DNA of 46,787 nt from Candidatus Competibacter phosphatis (GCF_012939995.1 NZ_SPMZ01000007.1:1-46787), one strand, 5' to 3'. Shown: positions 10,640 through 20,090, counted from the first letter of the stretch. Notes: a model not told the origin generated them from the letters alone. A program made the numbers and translations.

Positions 10640-11590
10640 ATGCCGGCTCTGGAAGCGCTACGCCATACCCTCGCCACAGTCGGGGAGTTGCGATCCATCG
10701 TGCGGACCATGAAGGCGCTGGCGGCGGTGAGCATCCATCAGTACGAGCGGGCGGTCGCGGCGCTGACCGACTACGATCGCGCGGTACGGCGGGGGTTGGC
10801 GGTGGTGCTGGGGGAACTGGCGGCGGAGGCCGGAGCGCGCGGCGTCGGGTTGATGGACCCGCTGGACGGCTCGCCGCTCGGCGGCAAGCCGGTCACCGGC
10901 GCCATCGTGTTCGGCTCCGATCATGGTTTATGCGGTCGGTTTAACGAGGCGCTGGCGGCGCATGTGGGAGCAATGCGGCGCGAATCGTCGGAGGCCTGTC
11001 GGGTGATGGCGGTCGGGGTGCGTCAGGCGGCGGCGCTGGAAGAGCAGGGACTGAATCCCGAACAGCGGTTCTACACGCCGGCGGCCGCCAGCGCCATCCA
11101 CCAGACCGTGCGGCGGATACTACCGCTACTGGAGCAATGGCGCACGGAGGGTGTGACCCAGGTATTGCTATTCCACAACCGCCATCGGGGCAGCGAAAGT
11201 CATGAACCCACCAGCACGCGACTGTTGCCGCTCGATCCAGATGCCCTGTGTCGCGAGCCATCCGTGCCGTCGCGTTCCCTGCCCGGTTACGCGGTCGGCC
11301 GTGCCGAACTGCTGGCCGCCCTGCTGCGTGAATGGCTGTTCGTGGAACTGTTCCGCGCCTGCGCCGAGTCATTGGCCAGCGAACACGCCAGCCGTCTATT
11401 GGCGATGCAGGCCGCAGAGCGCAATATCGCGGATCGTTTGGCGGAATTGAACACCACCTATCGCCAGCAGCGTCAGGAGGCGATTACCGCCGAACTGCTG
11501 GATGTGGTCGCCGGTTTTGAGGTGCTGGTGACGGCGGGCGGTCGCCGCGAAAAATCGCGCCGGGACGATGAAGGGGAAAGCGAAGGATGA
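10640..11590 (+). CDS. atpG: N-type ATPase F1 subunit gamma
   Basis: A 316-residue central rotor shaft. The N-terminal helix (residues about 8-60) contains TVGELRSIVRTMKALAAVSI, matching the family 'T.Ai.KTMKmVA' region, and GAIVFGSDHGLCGRFNEAL is the conserved strand with SD.GLCG. The C-terminal helix shows SEHASRLLAMQAAERNIADR with the family pattern 'R..AM..A..N'. A charged tail, REKSRRDDEGESEG, ends the protein. It starts four bases after atpA and closes the operon; pyrF converges 12 bases downstream. Confidence 0.92.
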   Translation: MPALEALRHTLATVGELRSIVRTMKALAAVSIHQYERAVAALTDYDRAVRRGLAVVLGELAAEAGARGVGLMDPLDGSPLGGKPVTGAIVFGSDHGLCGRFNEALAAHVGAMRRESSEACRVMAVGVRQAAALEEQGLNPEQRFYTPAAASAIHQTVRRILPLLEQWRTEGVTQVLLFHNRHRGSESHEPTSTRLLPLDPDALCREPSVPSRSLPGYAVGRAELLAALLREWLFVELFRACAESLASEHASRLLAMQAAERNIADRLAELNTTYRQQRQEAITAELLDVVAGFEVLVTAGGRREKSRRDDEGESEG

Positions 11591-11602
11591 ACGATGTTGC
11601 TG

Positions 11603-12310
11603 CTACAGCGCGGCGGCGATTTCGTCTTGCAGGGCCTTGACGACGCTGATCGGGTCCTTGGCATTACGGATGGGACGCCCCACCACCACGTAATCGGCTC
11701 CATTTTTGATAGCGGCATGAGCGGATGCGACGCGTTTCTGATCGTCGTCCTGAATCGCGTCGTTGGTTCCCGGGCGGATGCCGGGCGTCACGATCAGAAA
11801 CTTGTCGCCCAGCCCGTCCCGCAGGCGGGGGACTTCCAAGCCGGAGGACACCACGCCGTCGCAGCCCAGGGCGAGCGCTTTCCGGGCTCGGTGGTAAACC
11901 AGATCCTCGATGCTGCCGGTCATGCCCATCTCCCGCATGTCGGATTCGTCGAAGCTGGTGAGCACGGTCACGGCCAGGATTTGGGCGCTGCCCCGTTCCT
12001 GCACGGCCGCGCGCAGAATCGGGTCGTTACCATGCACGGTGATGAAGGTGGCGCCCTTGTTCTTCAGTTCCCGAACCGCCAGGGCCACGGTCTCGGGGAT
12101 GTCGAAGAACTTCAGGTCGACCATCACCTTGTGACCGCGCTGCAAGATCATGTCGATCGTGGGGAAACCGCCCGCCAGGAACAGTTGCAGGCCGACTTTG
12201 TAGAACCGGACCCGGTCATCCAGACGATCCAGCCAGCGTTCGGCTTCATCTTTCGAATCCACGTCCAGCGCGAAGATGATGCGCTCGTCGAGAGGAATCT
12301 GTTTTGCCAT
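11603..12310 (-). CDS. pyrF: Orotidine 5'-phosphate decarboxylase
   Basis: A 235-residue PyrF of the short, group I type, which converts OMP to UMP in de novo pyrimidine synthesis. Visible motifs are ALDVD near the N-terminus, the catalytic MVDLKFFDIPETVALAV (Lys with the flanking Asp pair) and FLIVTPGIRPGTNDAIQDDD for phosphate binding, with VVVGRPI near the end. No damage is seen. It is transcribed alone and converges on atpG. Its 5' leader holds an 11-bp inverted repeat described separately. Confidence 0.97.
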   Translation of the reverse strand: MAKQIPLDERIIFALDVDSKDEAERWLDRLDDRVRFYKVGLQLFLAGGFPTIDMILQRGHKVMVDLKFFDIPETVALAVRELKNKGATFITVHGNDPILRAAVQERGSAQILAVTVLTSFDESDMREMGMTGSIEDLVYHRARKALALGCDGVVSSGLEVPRLRDGLGDKFLIVTPGIRPGTNDAIQDDDQKRVASAHAAIKNGADYVVVGRPIRNAKDPISVVKALQDEIAAAL

Positions 12311-12355
12311 GTTTCGACTCTTACGGGTGGAATTGCAGGACTGTCGCCGCGATAT

Positions 12356-12392
12356 GGAAGGCGCGCATGGACACGGAGGCCGCGCGCCTTCC
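12356..12392 (-). promoter_or_regulatory. Strong inverted repeat in the pyrF leader
   Basis: Arms 12356-12366 and 12382-12392 are perfect 11-base complements separated by 15 bases. The structure lies 46-82 bases upstream of the pyrF start and has no T-run on either side, so it is not a simple terminator. It could be an RNA hairpin controlling pyrF translation or a protein-binding site. The role is unknown. Confidence 0.5.
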
Positions 12393-12445
12393 GTCCACTC
12401 ATAGGGTAACGTCGAGAAAGCGCGAAGGGCAACGTTGTTTTAGAC

Positions 12446-12480
12446 CCAAAAACGAAAACGCCCCGCAGAATGGCGGGGCG
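12446..12480 (-). terminator. Intrinsic terminator after tRNA-Asn
   Basis: On the minus strand CGCCCCGC (12480-12473) pairs with GCGGGGCG (12466-12459) around a six-base loop, followed by TTTTCGTTTTT. It lies 18 bases beyond the 3' CCA of the tRNA gene and separates it from pyrF. Confidence 0.88.
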
Positions 12481-12498
12481 GTTCATAGCAAGAAAAAT

Positions 12499-12574
12499 TG
12501 GCTCCCCAGCGCGGACTCGAACCACGGACCCGGTGATTAACAGTCACCTGCTCTACCGACTGAGCTACTGGGGA
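12499..12574 (-). tRNA. tRNA-Asn (anticodon GTT)
   Basis: A 76-base tRNA gene including the encoded CCA. The acceptor arms are TCCCCAG and CTGGGGA, the D-arm contains AGCTCAGTCGGTAGAGC, the anticodon loop reads CTGTTAA giving anticodon GTT, and the T-arm has GGTTCGAGTCC. All arms pair well. It has its own promoter 15 bases upstream and its own terminator. Confidence 0.98.
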
Positions 12575-12589
12575 ATTGAAAGGAGGGAA

Positions 12590-12618
12590 ATCATATTGAT
12601 CCTCCATCGTGCTGTCAA
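12590..12618 (-). promoter_or_regulatory. Sigma-70 promoter of tRNA-Asn
   Basis: On the minus strand TTGACA (12618-12613) and TATGAT (12595-12590) are separated by exactly 17 bases. The -35 box is perfect and the -10 box matches five of six. The likely start site is about nine bases before the tRNA 5' end. Confidence 0.88.
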
Positions 12619-12801
12619 TCCCCGTTCAACGATCGATCAGAGTAAGCGCGTTGTCTGATCTTGGATTGAGAGTGGGTGATTTTGAAATGCTGAGTCTTGC
12701 GGAGTGAGATGGGAATTGTTGACGAGCGATAAGGGATCGTCGGCTATATTTGAAGGCAAGCTCTTGTTCGACATTGCCGTTCACCCCAATCGGGTTTACC
12801 C

Positions 12802-13185
12802 ATGGCCGCCTGTTGTCCGTTCTGCAACCTATCGCAAGAACGTATTGTCGCCGTTTCCGAGCACATGCGCGCGATTCGCGATGCCTTTCCGATATCGCCG
12901 GGACATACGCTGCTGCTGCCGCGTCGGCATGTGGGATCGCTGTTCGATTTGACCGTGGTGGAGTGGGTGGAACTGGGTCAGTTGTTGGCGCGGAGCCGCA
13001 CGGCATTGCAGGCTGAATTCCGACCGGACGGTTTCAATGTCGGGGTCAACGAGGGCGTCGCCGCCGGCCAGACGGTTCCGCACCTGCATGTGCATCTGAT
13101 TCCGCGCTACCAGGGTGACCGGCCCGACCCGCGTGGCGGAATACGTTGGATTTTCCCAGATAAGGCACGGTATTGGTCACCGTGA
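12802..13185 (+). CDS. HIT family protein
   Basis: A 127-residue histidine-triad protein of the nucleotide hydrolase/transferase superfamily. The N-terminus has a CPFC pair (ACCPFCNLSQERIVA), typical of zinc-binding HIT members, and the active site is VPHLHVHLIPRY, with the middle histidine as nucleophile. Further family signs are SPGHTLLLPRRHV and FNVGVNEGVAAGQTV. Substrates of such proteins are usually nucleoside phosphoramidates or dinucleoside polyphosphates; the specific one cannot be told. It stands alone and converges with the alpha/beta hydrolase gene. Confidence 0.9.
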   Translation: MAACCPFCNLSQERIVAVSEHMRAIRDAFPISPGHTLLLPRRHVGSLFDLTVVEWVELGQLLARSRTALQAEFRPDGFNVGVNEGVAAGQTVPHLHVHLIPRYQGDRPDPRGGIRWIFPDKARYWSP

Positions 13186-13207
13186 GCGGGCGTGAAGGGG
13201 AAATCGC

Positions 13208-14053
13208 TCAAACCGCCGTGAAAAACGGCGCGAGCAGATGGGCACAGGGTTCGGGATCTTCCAAGTGAGGATGGTGCCCACCGGGCAGAATTTTTACCGT
13301 CAGATCGGCGATGCGGGCATAACGTTCTTGCATGTACGCCCGCTTGACCAGATAGCCATCCGCGCCGCAGATCAGCAGCGCCGGCGCCACGATACGTTCC
13401 ATGTAGGCCAGAATTTGCGGTTCGCTCAGATACAGCGGCGAGACGAAGCGCAGGCGAGGATCGGTGCGCCAGCCAAAGCCACCGTCGACCAACCGCACGC
13501 CGCGCTCGACCAGAATCGTTGCCGCCACCCACGACAAACCACTGGCCTCGCAGCGCGCCTGAATCGCGGCTTCCAGATTCGCATAGACCGGCGGGCGCTT
13601 GTGTGGCAGGGCGTCCATCTGCTGAATGGTCTTGCGCAGGTTGGCCGGGCCGTCGGCGGGGTCGCTGGTCGGCGGTCCCAGGCCTTCGATCATCGCCACT
13701 CGGTCGATCCGTTCCGGCAGGGTGGCCGCGACGAAACTAGCGATGCCACCGCCCAGGGAGTGGCCGAGCAGGGCGAAGCGGTCCCAGCCCAGCGCGTCGG
13801 CGGCGGCGACCACATCGGGAATGAAATCCACGAAATGGTAATGAATGCCCGGCGGCCGGTGTTCGGAGCGGCCGTGTCCGGTCAGGTCCAGCGCCACCAG
13901 TCGCGTATTGGGCAGCAGCGGCGCCAAGGCGTCGAAGCTGGCGGCATTGTCGAGCCAACCGTGCAGCGCCAGTACCGGAACACCGTTCGGCGGACCCCAG
14001 GCGCGCGCCGCCAGCCGTAGATAGGGCGTTTGCAGTTCCAGTTCTTCCGACAT
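13208..14053 (-). CDS. Alpha/beta fold hydrolase
   Basis: A 281-residue alpha/beta hydrolase. The oxyanion region is LALHGWLDNAASFDALAPLL, the nucleophile elbow is GHSLGGG (Ser), and the catalytic His lies in LPGGHHPHLEDPE near the C-terminus, with an acid likely in LICGADGYLVKRAY. It resembles the esterase/serine hydrolase-like members of the MEST or YbfF type, but the substrate cannot be inferred. No signal peptide is seen, so it is probably cytoplasmic. It lies 13 bases after the small monooxygenase-like gene on the same strand, and the two are likely co-transcribed. Confidence 0.88.
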   Translation of the reverse strand: MSEELELQTPYLRLAARAWGPPNGVPVLALHGWLDNAASFDALAPLLPNTRLVALDLTGHGRSEHRPPGIHYHFVDFIPDVVAAADALGWDRFALLGHSLGGGIASFVAATLPERIDRVAMIEGLGPPTSDPADGPANLRKTIQQMDALPHKRPPVYANLEAAIQARCEASGLSWVAATILVERGVRLVDGGFGWRTDPRLRFVSPLYLSEPQILAYMERIVAPALLICGADGYLVKRAYMQERYARIADLTVKILPGGHHPHLEDPEPCAHLLAPFFTAV

Positions 14054-14066
14054 CGGCGGATGGCTC

Positions 14067-14390
14067 TCAAACGCCGGGCGGGTAATCCCAACCCGGATCG
14101 GCCGGGAACAGATTGGCGTATTTCGCGCTGCCGCGCGGTTCCGCCATCATCTCGGCCACGGTGTCTCGCCAGCGCGCGTAGTGGGCGGTTTCCTTGTGTT
14201 GGGCCGTGGCCTCGACCGTGCGGTAGACCTCGACCAGCACGAAGCGGGTCGGATCGTCGGCCTGCTGAATCACATCGAAACGGGCGATCCCCGCTTCCTG
14301 GATGCTGTGGTGGGCGTTGTTCAGCGAAGCTTCCTTGAAGGCCTCGACGCAATCCGGCTTGACGTGGACGAAGACATGGACAATCAGCAT
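14067..14390 (-). CDS. Antibiotic biosynthesis monooxygenase (ABM) domain protein
   Basis: A 107-residue ferredoxin-like dimeric alpha+beta barrel protein of the ABM/YgiN/LsrG class. Key stretches are [18 protein letters not shown] at the start, then [20 protein letters not shown] and [18 protein letters not shown], which matches the family 'H..T.H...w' pattern. Members act on quinols, autoinducer-2 products or polyketides, or have unknown roles. It sits 89 bases downstream of ubiA, which might hint at quinone chemistry, but that is only position. The ATG at 14390 is chosen because longer frames add unrelated sequence. Confidence 0.85.
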   Translation of the reverse strand: MLIVHVFVHVKPDCVEAFKEASLNNAHHSIQEAGIARFDVIQQADDPTRFVLVEVYRTVEATAQHKETAHYARWRDTVAEMMAEPRGSAKYANLFPADPGWDYPPGV

Positions 14391-14479
14391 GATGTTTTCC
14401 TCGCTTTGACGGGAATTTCCCCAGCCGGGGGCGGAAGGGGGAACAGCGTTGAGGATATCCGGGTGCGCGCCCGCCCGTT

Positions 14480-15361
14480 TCAGGCGAGGCTCGTCGGCAG
14501 ATAATCCAGCAACAAGCCGCAGAAAATCGCCAGCCCGAAACCGTTGTTGTTGAGAAACGCTTTGAAGCATTCGGCCGGTTCGCGGTTGCGGATCAGGTAT
14601 TGCTGGTACAGGGCGAACCATGCCGCCGTGAACAAGCCCAGATAATAAATCCAACCGCGTCCGGCCAGCAGCCCCACCACTAGCAGCACGATCAGTAACG
14701 CTAGTTGCAGATAGCCAATGATCCGTTTGTCCCGCTCGCCGAATAGGATGGCGGTGGATTTGACGCCGACCTTGAGATCGTCTTCCCGGTCCACCATGGC
14801 GTACTGGGTATCGTAAATCGTCGACCAGAGTACATTGCCGAGGAGCAGCAACCAGGCCGCTAGCGGCAGGCTGTCGGTCACCGCCGCGTAAGCCATCGGA
14901 ATGCCCCAGCCGAACGCCACGCCGAGATGAAGCTGCGGTAGGGGATGCAGCCGCTTCATGAATGGATAGCTGGCGGTCAGCGCCAGACCGACGAAGGACA
15001 GTTTAATGGTCAGCGCATTCTGGGTGAGCACCAGGGCGAAGGCCAGCAGGCTCAGCGCGGCGGCAAGGATCAGCGCCTCGCCCGGCTGGACCCGGCCGGC
15101 GGCCAGCGGCCGGTCGCGAGTGCGGGCGACATGCGGATCGAAATCGCGGTCGGCGAGGTCGTTCATGACGCAACCGGCCGAGCGCATCAGCACCACGCCC
15201 AGCACGAAAACGAGCACGGTGCCGCGCGGCGGTTGACCGTTGCCCGCCAGCCACAGGGCCCACAGGGTTGGCCACAGCAGCAAATAAATACCGATGGGGC
15301 GGTGCAGGCGCATCAGCATGCCGTATTCGCGCAGGCGGTCTTCAAGGTGTTCGATATTCAT
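14480..15361 (-). CDS. ubiA: 4-hydroxybenzoate polyprenyltransferase
   Basis: A 293-residue integral membrane prenyltransferase that attaches the polyprenyl tail to 4-hydroxybenzoate in ubiquinone synthesis. Both aspartate-rich motifs are present: [19 protein letters not shown] and [20 protein letters not shown]. Eight to nine helices are visible, beginning with [20 protein letters not shown]. The ATG at 15361 overlaps the ubiC stop (ATGA). The open frame extends much further upstream but there it reads antisense-like, arginine- and proline-rich sequence in a shadow of ubiC. Confidence 0.97.
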   Translation of the reverse strand: MNIEHLEDRLREYGMLMRLHRPIGIYLLLWPTLWALWLAGNGQPPRGTVLVFVLGVVLMRSAGCVMNDLADRDFDPHVARTRDRPLAAGRVQPGEALILAAALSLLAFALVLTQNALTIKLSFVGLALTASYPFMKRLHPLPQLHLGVAFGWGIPMAYAAVTDSLPLAAWLLLLGNVLWSTIYDTQYAMVDREDDLKVGVKSTAILFGERDKRIIGYLQLALLIVLLVVGLLAGRGWIYYLGLFTAAWFALYQQYLIRNREPAECFKAFLNNNGFGLAIFCGLLLDYLPTSLA

Positions 15362-15963
15362 GGGAGGAATCCAATCCGGTCGACAAGAGTCGGAGATACC
15401 GGTAAAGCGGGTAGGAAAATCTCGCACACCAACAGTGGGTAGCGACCGTCGATCCAGAATGTCGAACGGCGTCCCCAAATCGCGCCCGGTGGTTCGGCAA
15501 AGCCGGCGAAGGCACGTTGGTGCATGCGCTGACCGGCGACGATGCGAGCGATTTCCACCGGCCCGCGGCGGACCTTGGGATCGGCGAACAGCACCTGCCC
15601 CAGGGGCCGGCTGCCCAAGCGGGTGAGCCGGCGGCCTCGTCCTCTCAGGGTCCGTGCTGGAATCAGAGTGCGGGCGAACACCCAAGGTTGCTCGTCGCAC
15701 AGCAACTGGACCTCTCGGGTCCATGCCCAAGCGTCCAAGCGCAGCCGCAGAGCGCCTGCTTCGTCGCGGCCGGGGCGAGTCCAGCGCTGGCTGAGTACAC
15801 GCACGCCGAATCGGCCCGCGCAGATGTGGCGCAAGCGCTGAGTCAGCGATCCGGCATCGAGCAACCAGACGGACAGGCCGGCGGGTATATCGCGCGGGAA
15901 TAGCCGCGAGCGAGGATACCATCGCGGCGGGGTGTTGGATGGGGTGCGGCGGTCGGCGTGCAA
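15358..15963 (-). CDS. ubiC: Chorismate lyase
   Basis: UbiC converts chorismate to 4-hydroxybenzoate and pyruvate, the first committed step of ubiquinone synthesis. The protein shows WLLDAGSLTQRLR, REVQLLCDEQPWVFARTLIP, LTRLGSRPLGQVLF and IWGRRSTFWIDGRYPLLVCE followed by EIFLPALP, all in the family order. The start is uncertain: only TTG codons are in frame, at 15963 (202 residues) and 16005 (215 residues). I chose the shorter because the family is nearer 165-190 residues. Its stop overlaps the ubiA start, so the products of the two genes act in sequence. Confidence 0.9.
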   Translation of the reverse strand: MHADRRTPSNTPPRWYPRSRLFPRDIPAGLSVWLLDAGSLTQRLRHICAGRFGVRVLSQRWTRPGRDEAGALRLRLDAWAWTREVQLLCDEQPWVFARTLIPARTLRGRGRRLTRLGSRPLGQVLFADPKVRRGPVEIARIVAGQRMHQRAFAGFAEPPGAIWGRRSTFWIDGRYPLLVCEIFLPALPVSPTLVDRIGFLP

Positions 15964-16268
15964 GATGGTTGTTAGTAAAGTTATTCGGTTTGGCGAGGTG
16001 GGCAATTATGGCATGGTTGCCAGCTATCGGGGGAATGGCGGACGGTGCCATCGTGACCGCCATCCGATACGCGGTATTTTGCCGGTGTCGGCGACGGGTG
16101 ACGGTTGCCGAAATAGGCTCGTTCATGCTGGATTCAGTCCTTATCCGGCGAACCACTCAGCTTCGGTCGGATAGCGATCCATTAACCGCATAGCGTCTGA
16201 ATACGGATTTCGGCATTATTGTTGGCCACGTAACAGAAATCAGGCGCTTTCGCCGTAAGCATTCGAGA

Positions 16269-18411
16269 ATGCCTCTCACCCCCCAGGAACTACGCCAGCG
16301 CCGGCTTGCCCGGCTTGCCGCCCCGAGCAAGGCGATGCCCGATGTCAAGGCGTTATTGGATGCTGCCAATAGTGCTTCGCAGACCGTCGCCGTGCTGCAT
16401 GTCGCGTTCATGGCGGTGTGCGCCTATGTGCTGGTGATCGTGTTCGGTACCACCGATCTTGACCTGCTCATGGGCGGCAACAACGTCAAGCTGCCGGTGA
16501 TCGACGTGGCGGTGCCCATCGTCGGTTTTTACGCCGCCGCGCCTTATCTTGTGGTGCTGATGTACCTCAACCTGCTGCTGCAACTGCAACTGTTGTCGCG
16601 CAAGCTGTTTGCTTTCGATGCCGTGGCACCAACCGATGAAGAGGTCGGGGGGGCTCCGTGATCGGCTGCACATCTTTCCCTACACCTATTATCTGGTGGG
16701 TCGTCCCAGTGCGGTAGTCGGCGGTCTGCTCGGGTTGGTGGTGTCGGTCACCTTGGTCGTCCTGCCCCTCGCCACTCTGTTGGCGTTACAGCTCAAATTC
16801 CTTGCGTATCAGGCGGAAGGCATCACTTGGGCGCAGCGCGTCGCGGTATTTTTGGATGTGGGATTTCTGGTTGTGCTGTGGCCGGCGATCCTGCACCGAA
16901 GCGATGATTGGAAAACGTGGTGGCGTGAAACGCTAGCCGCGTATCTGCCCAAAAAGCGGGCTTGGCTGGCGATGATCGTGCTGGTGGCCAGCGTGGTGCT
17001 TATCCTGTTCGCGGCCACGCCAGACCTGTTCGCTGTCGGGTTTATCCTCGGCGCGATGGTGCCCCTACTGTTGATCGTGCTCGTTGGTGGCTTTTCAGAC
17101 GAGCGATTGCGCCGCGCCATCTTTTTGCTCGTCGTGCTCTTGGGTTTGCTGGCGGTGCTTTGGGCACTGATGTGGGGTTCCGAGAGTTCATTGCCATCCA
17201 TACAGCCGGTAATTCCAGTTGCGTTGTTTCTAGCTGCGTTACCGTTAACGTTCTTTTGGCATCCGACGGCACCACGCGGCAGTCTAGCGCTGCTCTCAGC
17301 GTCGATTCTGGCGCCGTTGCTAACACTGGGGCTGATGGTCGATGGCGAGTTCTGGGAAACGGTGACGGCCAAATTGCAAAAACCGTTGCTTAACTGGCAA
17401 ATGCTGGATAGACAAGACACAAATAAGCATAGAGGAACACTTGCCCAGCAATTTGAAAATGATCGTTGTGCGTCCATCGGTCAAACCGTGCTGTCATGTG
17501 TCGTCCTCGACGAACAGCGGCGTCTCGATCTCAATGAGCAGGCGTTGTTCGTCAAACCACCGAATCCCGAACTCCTTGCCGCTCTACGGGCAGGCAAGGG
17601 ACTGGAAAATATAGATAAGCTGGGGCGTATATTCCTTGCACACCGCAGTCTGCGGCGAACACAAATGAGGTCTACGTTGCTGGTCGGAGCTGATTTGCGC
17701 GGAGCCCAACTTCAGGGCGCGAGTTTGTTGGGGGCGCAGCTTCAGGGCGCGAGTTTGTTGGGGACGCAGCTTCAGAGCGCGAGCTTGTCGCAGGCGCAGC
17801 TTCAGGGCGCGGACTTGCGAATGGCGCAGCTTCAGGGCGCGGACTTGCGGAGTTCAGGGCTGTATCGAAATGGTGGTCCTGCACTATCCGATCTCTTGGA
17901 TATACGTGGAACGGTCGTCGAGCCGCTCTCGCACGATAAATTCTCAGCAATTCAAGTGATGCTTGAATCCATTCCTTTCAGCAATAAACAAGATAGCCTG
18001 CGGCGTTTGAAGCTGACAATTCAACCTGGCGCTGCCGTGCCAACGTTCGACTCCTGTATTGCTGATCGAGAGAGCCAGCCGAAGTGCCAGCAAGTATACG
18101 ATGTAAACAATCTCGACCAGCGACGGGAAGTTAAGAAGCGATTGCACGAGGTGCTGGCAGCGCTGGCTTGCGAAGATGCTTACACCGCACAAGGCATCTT
18201 GGGACAGATTCCATCATCATATTCAAATGACAACGACTCAACCCGCCAGGGATTAGCGACAGTTCTGCTCGCACGGATGAAAGCAAGCGAACCCTGTCCT
18301 GGCTTGGCTGGTTTGTCCGCTGAATATAAGGCGGAATTGGAAAGGTTGGCCAAGAAAGAAGAAGCCAAACGTCAGCAAGCAGCAAAGGCAGCCAGTGCTG
18401 GTCAGCGATGA
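16269..18411 (+). pseudogene. Membrane pentapeptide-repeat protein, frameshifted at a G7 run
   Basis: Two overlapping frames make one protein. The first (16269-16661) has two membrane helices and reaches DEEVGG; the second resumes as LRDRLHIFPYTYYLVGRPS and runs to 18411. Removing one G from the seven at 16647-16653 joins them into 713 residues. The restored protein has about eight to ten membrane helices in the first ~330 residues, then a soluble part with tandem pentapeptides (ADLRG AQLQG ASLLG and so on), then a cysteine-containing C-terminal domain and a Lys/Ala/Glu-rich tail. Function is unknown; pentapeptide repeats form a right-handed beta-helix used in protein contacts. Confidence 0.82.
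17710..17855 (+). repeat. 30-base tandem repeats encoding pentapeptides
   Basis: About five near-identical 30-base units (starting 17710, 17740, 17770, 17800 and 17830) share CTTCAGGGCGCG followed by GAGTTTGTTG or GGACTTGCG. Each encodes two pentapeptides such as LQGAS-LLGAQ. The first two units are almost identical, which indicates recent duplication. Confidence 0.9.
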
Positions 18412-18816
18412 AGATGTCAGTGGCTTCAGTAACCCCTGATCTTCGGTACCTTGACAACCCTACCCCCGAGCGGGATTTTCGAGCGCCCCCGCCAATACGG
18501 CGACCATCCGATCCAGCGTCACCAGACCCGGACGGCGTGCTCGTTCCCGCGTCGCCGGCAAGGCTTCGGGAGCGCAAGTAGATAAGGCCATCGGGCCAGC
18601 CGAATCGAGGCCAGATCGATCTCCCGAAACCGCCGCGTCTTGAGCGGACTCGGGTGCGATGTCCCCGCCAGATGAACCAAAGTGTCGGCCGGCGGAGCGG
18701 TGCCAGCGTCGTGGCGGCTTCGGGGCACGGCCGAATGCTGTTATAGTGACGACGTATCGGCGCATCGATGATGGATCCAAGCGATAGCACCGAAGTGTGG
18801 CCGGACATCGATAAAA
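18412..18816. other. Intergenic stretch without a supported gene
   Basis: This stretch lies between the pentapeptide gene and the Kef-type gene. Minus-strand frames here (for example 18460-18764) are open and end in phrases such as RPGLVTLDRMVAVLAGALEN that look protein-like, but the frames overlap each other and I recognise no family. It may be a decayed gene. I see no repeats or clear terminator. Confidence 0.35.
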
Positions 18817-19993
18817 ATGCACGAAGCTCAAAATCCCATCGTTTTTTCCCTGTTTCTGATTTTCACCGGCGCGGCGTTGTTCGCCACGTTGGCACTGTAC
18901 GCGCGCCAAGCATTGCCGATCGCCTATATCGTGCTAGGCATCTGCATCGGACCCTATGGCTTCAAGTTGATCGACAACGCTTCGGCCATCGAAGAGATGG
19001 CCCAAATCGGCATCATGTTCCTACTGTTCCTGCTGGGCCTGGATCTGTCGCCACAGCGGTTGCTGCAGATGTTGCGTAAGGCAACCGTGATCATGGTCGG
19101 CACCTCGCTGGTCTTTGCGTTGCTGGGCGGGGGAATTGCCTGGTCGTTCGGCTTTTCGCCCGGCGAAAGCTTGTTGATCGGGACAGCGATGACGTTCTCC
19201 AGCACGATCATCGGCCTCAAGTTGCTGCCGACCCGCGCCTTGCACCACCAGCACACCGGCGAAATCATCATCAGCATCCTGCTGCTGCAAGATCTGCTGG
19301 CGATCGCCGTGCTGCTGCTGTTGGAGGGGCTGGGTGGGCGCGGTTCCTCCGTGCAGGGGTTGGGCTTGCTGATCATTACCCTGCCGATGCTGCTGGGGTT
19401 CGCCTATCTGAGCTCGCGTTACGTGCTGATTCCGCTGATTCGCAAGTTCGACAAGATCCGCGAATACATCTTCCTGACCGCCATCGGCTGGTGTCTGTGC
19501 ATCTCACAGGTGGCGGCCCTGCTGGGGTTGTCCTATGCCATCGGTGCCTTCATCGGCGGGGTGGCGTTGGCCACCAGCCCGATCGCGCTGTACATCGCTG
19601 ACAGTCTCCGGCCCTTGCGCGATTTCTTCCTGGTGCTGTTTTTTTTTCTCGCTGGGCGCCGGTTTCGATCTGGGAATGCTGGGCACGGTGTTTCTGCCCA
19701 CCTTGCTGCTGGGCGCCTTGCTCCTGGTGGTCAAGCCGTGGGTGTTTCGCGGCTTCCTGCAATGGGCCGGCGAACGGCCGCGCATCGCCATGGAAGTGGG
19801 TGTGCGACTGGGTCAGGTCAGCGAGTTTGCCCTGCTGATCGCGGTGTTGGCCCAGCAGAATCAGTTGATCGGCCGGGAGGCATCGTATCTGGTACAGGCA
19901 ACCACGCTGTTGACCTTCATCGCTTCCACGTATTATCTGGTGCTGACTTATCCGACGCCGGTGGCGATTTCCGACAGTCTGCGCCGGGATTGA
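18817..19993 (+). pseudogene. Kef-type cation/proton antiporter (CPA2), frameshifted at a T9 run
   Basis: A sodium/hydrogen exchanger of the CPA2 (KefB/KefC-like) membrane family. The first frame gives ten helices including MAQIGIMFLLFLLGLDLSP, then SFGFSPGESLLIGTAMTFSS and SILLLQDLLAIAVLLLLEGL, and fails after LVLFFF. In the next frame the sequence continues as SLGAGFDLGMLGTVFLPTLL and ends at 19993. The run at 19639-19647 has nine T; eight would restore a 391-residue protein. There is no RCK/TrkA-N domain, so it is the short form. The homopolymer position makes sequencing error the simplest explanation. Confidence 0.85.
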
Positions 19994-20043
19994 GCGGCGT
20001 GGCCGCCTGAGCATGGACCGGACTCCGTTGCCACAGATAATCA

Positions 20044-20072
20044 TTGGCGAATATCCCGATTTTTCCTATAAT
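20044..20072 (+). promoter_or_regulatory. Sigma-70 promoter upstream of tkt
   Basis: TTGGCG (20044-20049) and a perfect TATAAT (20067-20072) are separated by 17 bases. Transcription would start near 20079 and give a 5' leader of about 180 bases before tkt. Confidence 0.65.
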
Positions 20073-20090
20073 CGCCGCCATTTTTCGGCC

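Noticed and set aside
12356..12392. Intrinsic terminator
   Set aside because: The stem is strong but no T-run follows on either strand.
15362..16156. Long N-terminal extension of ubiA on the minus strand
   Set aside because: The residues overlap ubiC in another frame and are Arg/Pro-rich; ubiA starts naturally at 15361.
17672..17950. Minus-strand repetitive frame (Pro/Glu/Ala/Ser repeats)
   Set aside because: Complement of the 30-base pentapeptide repeats; the plus-strand reading is the meaningful one.
18460..18764. Possible ~100-residue minus-strand gene
   Set aside because: It ends in a protein-like phrase but I recognise no family, and competing frames overlap it; left as an intergenic note.
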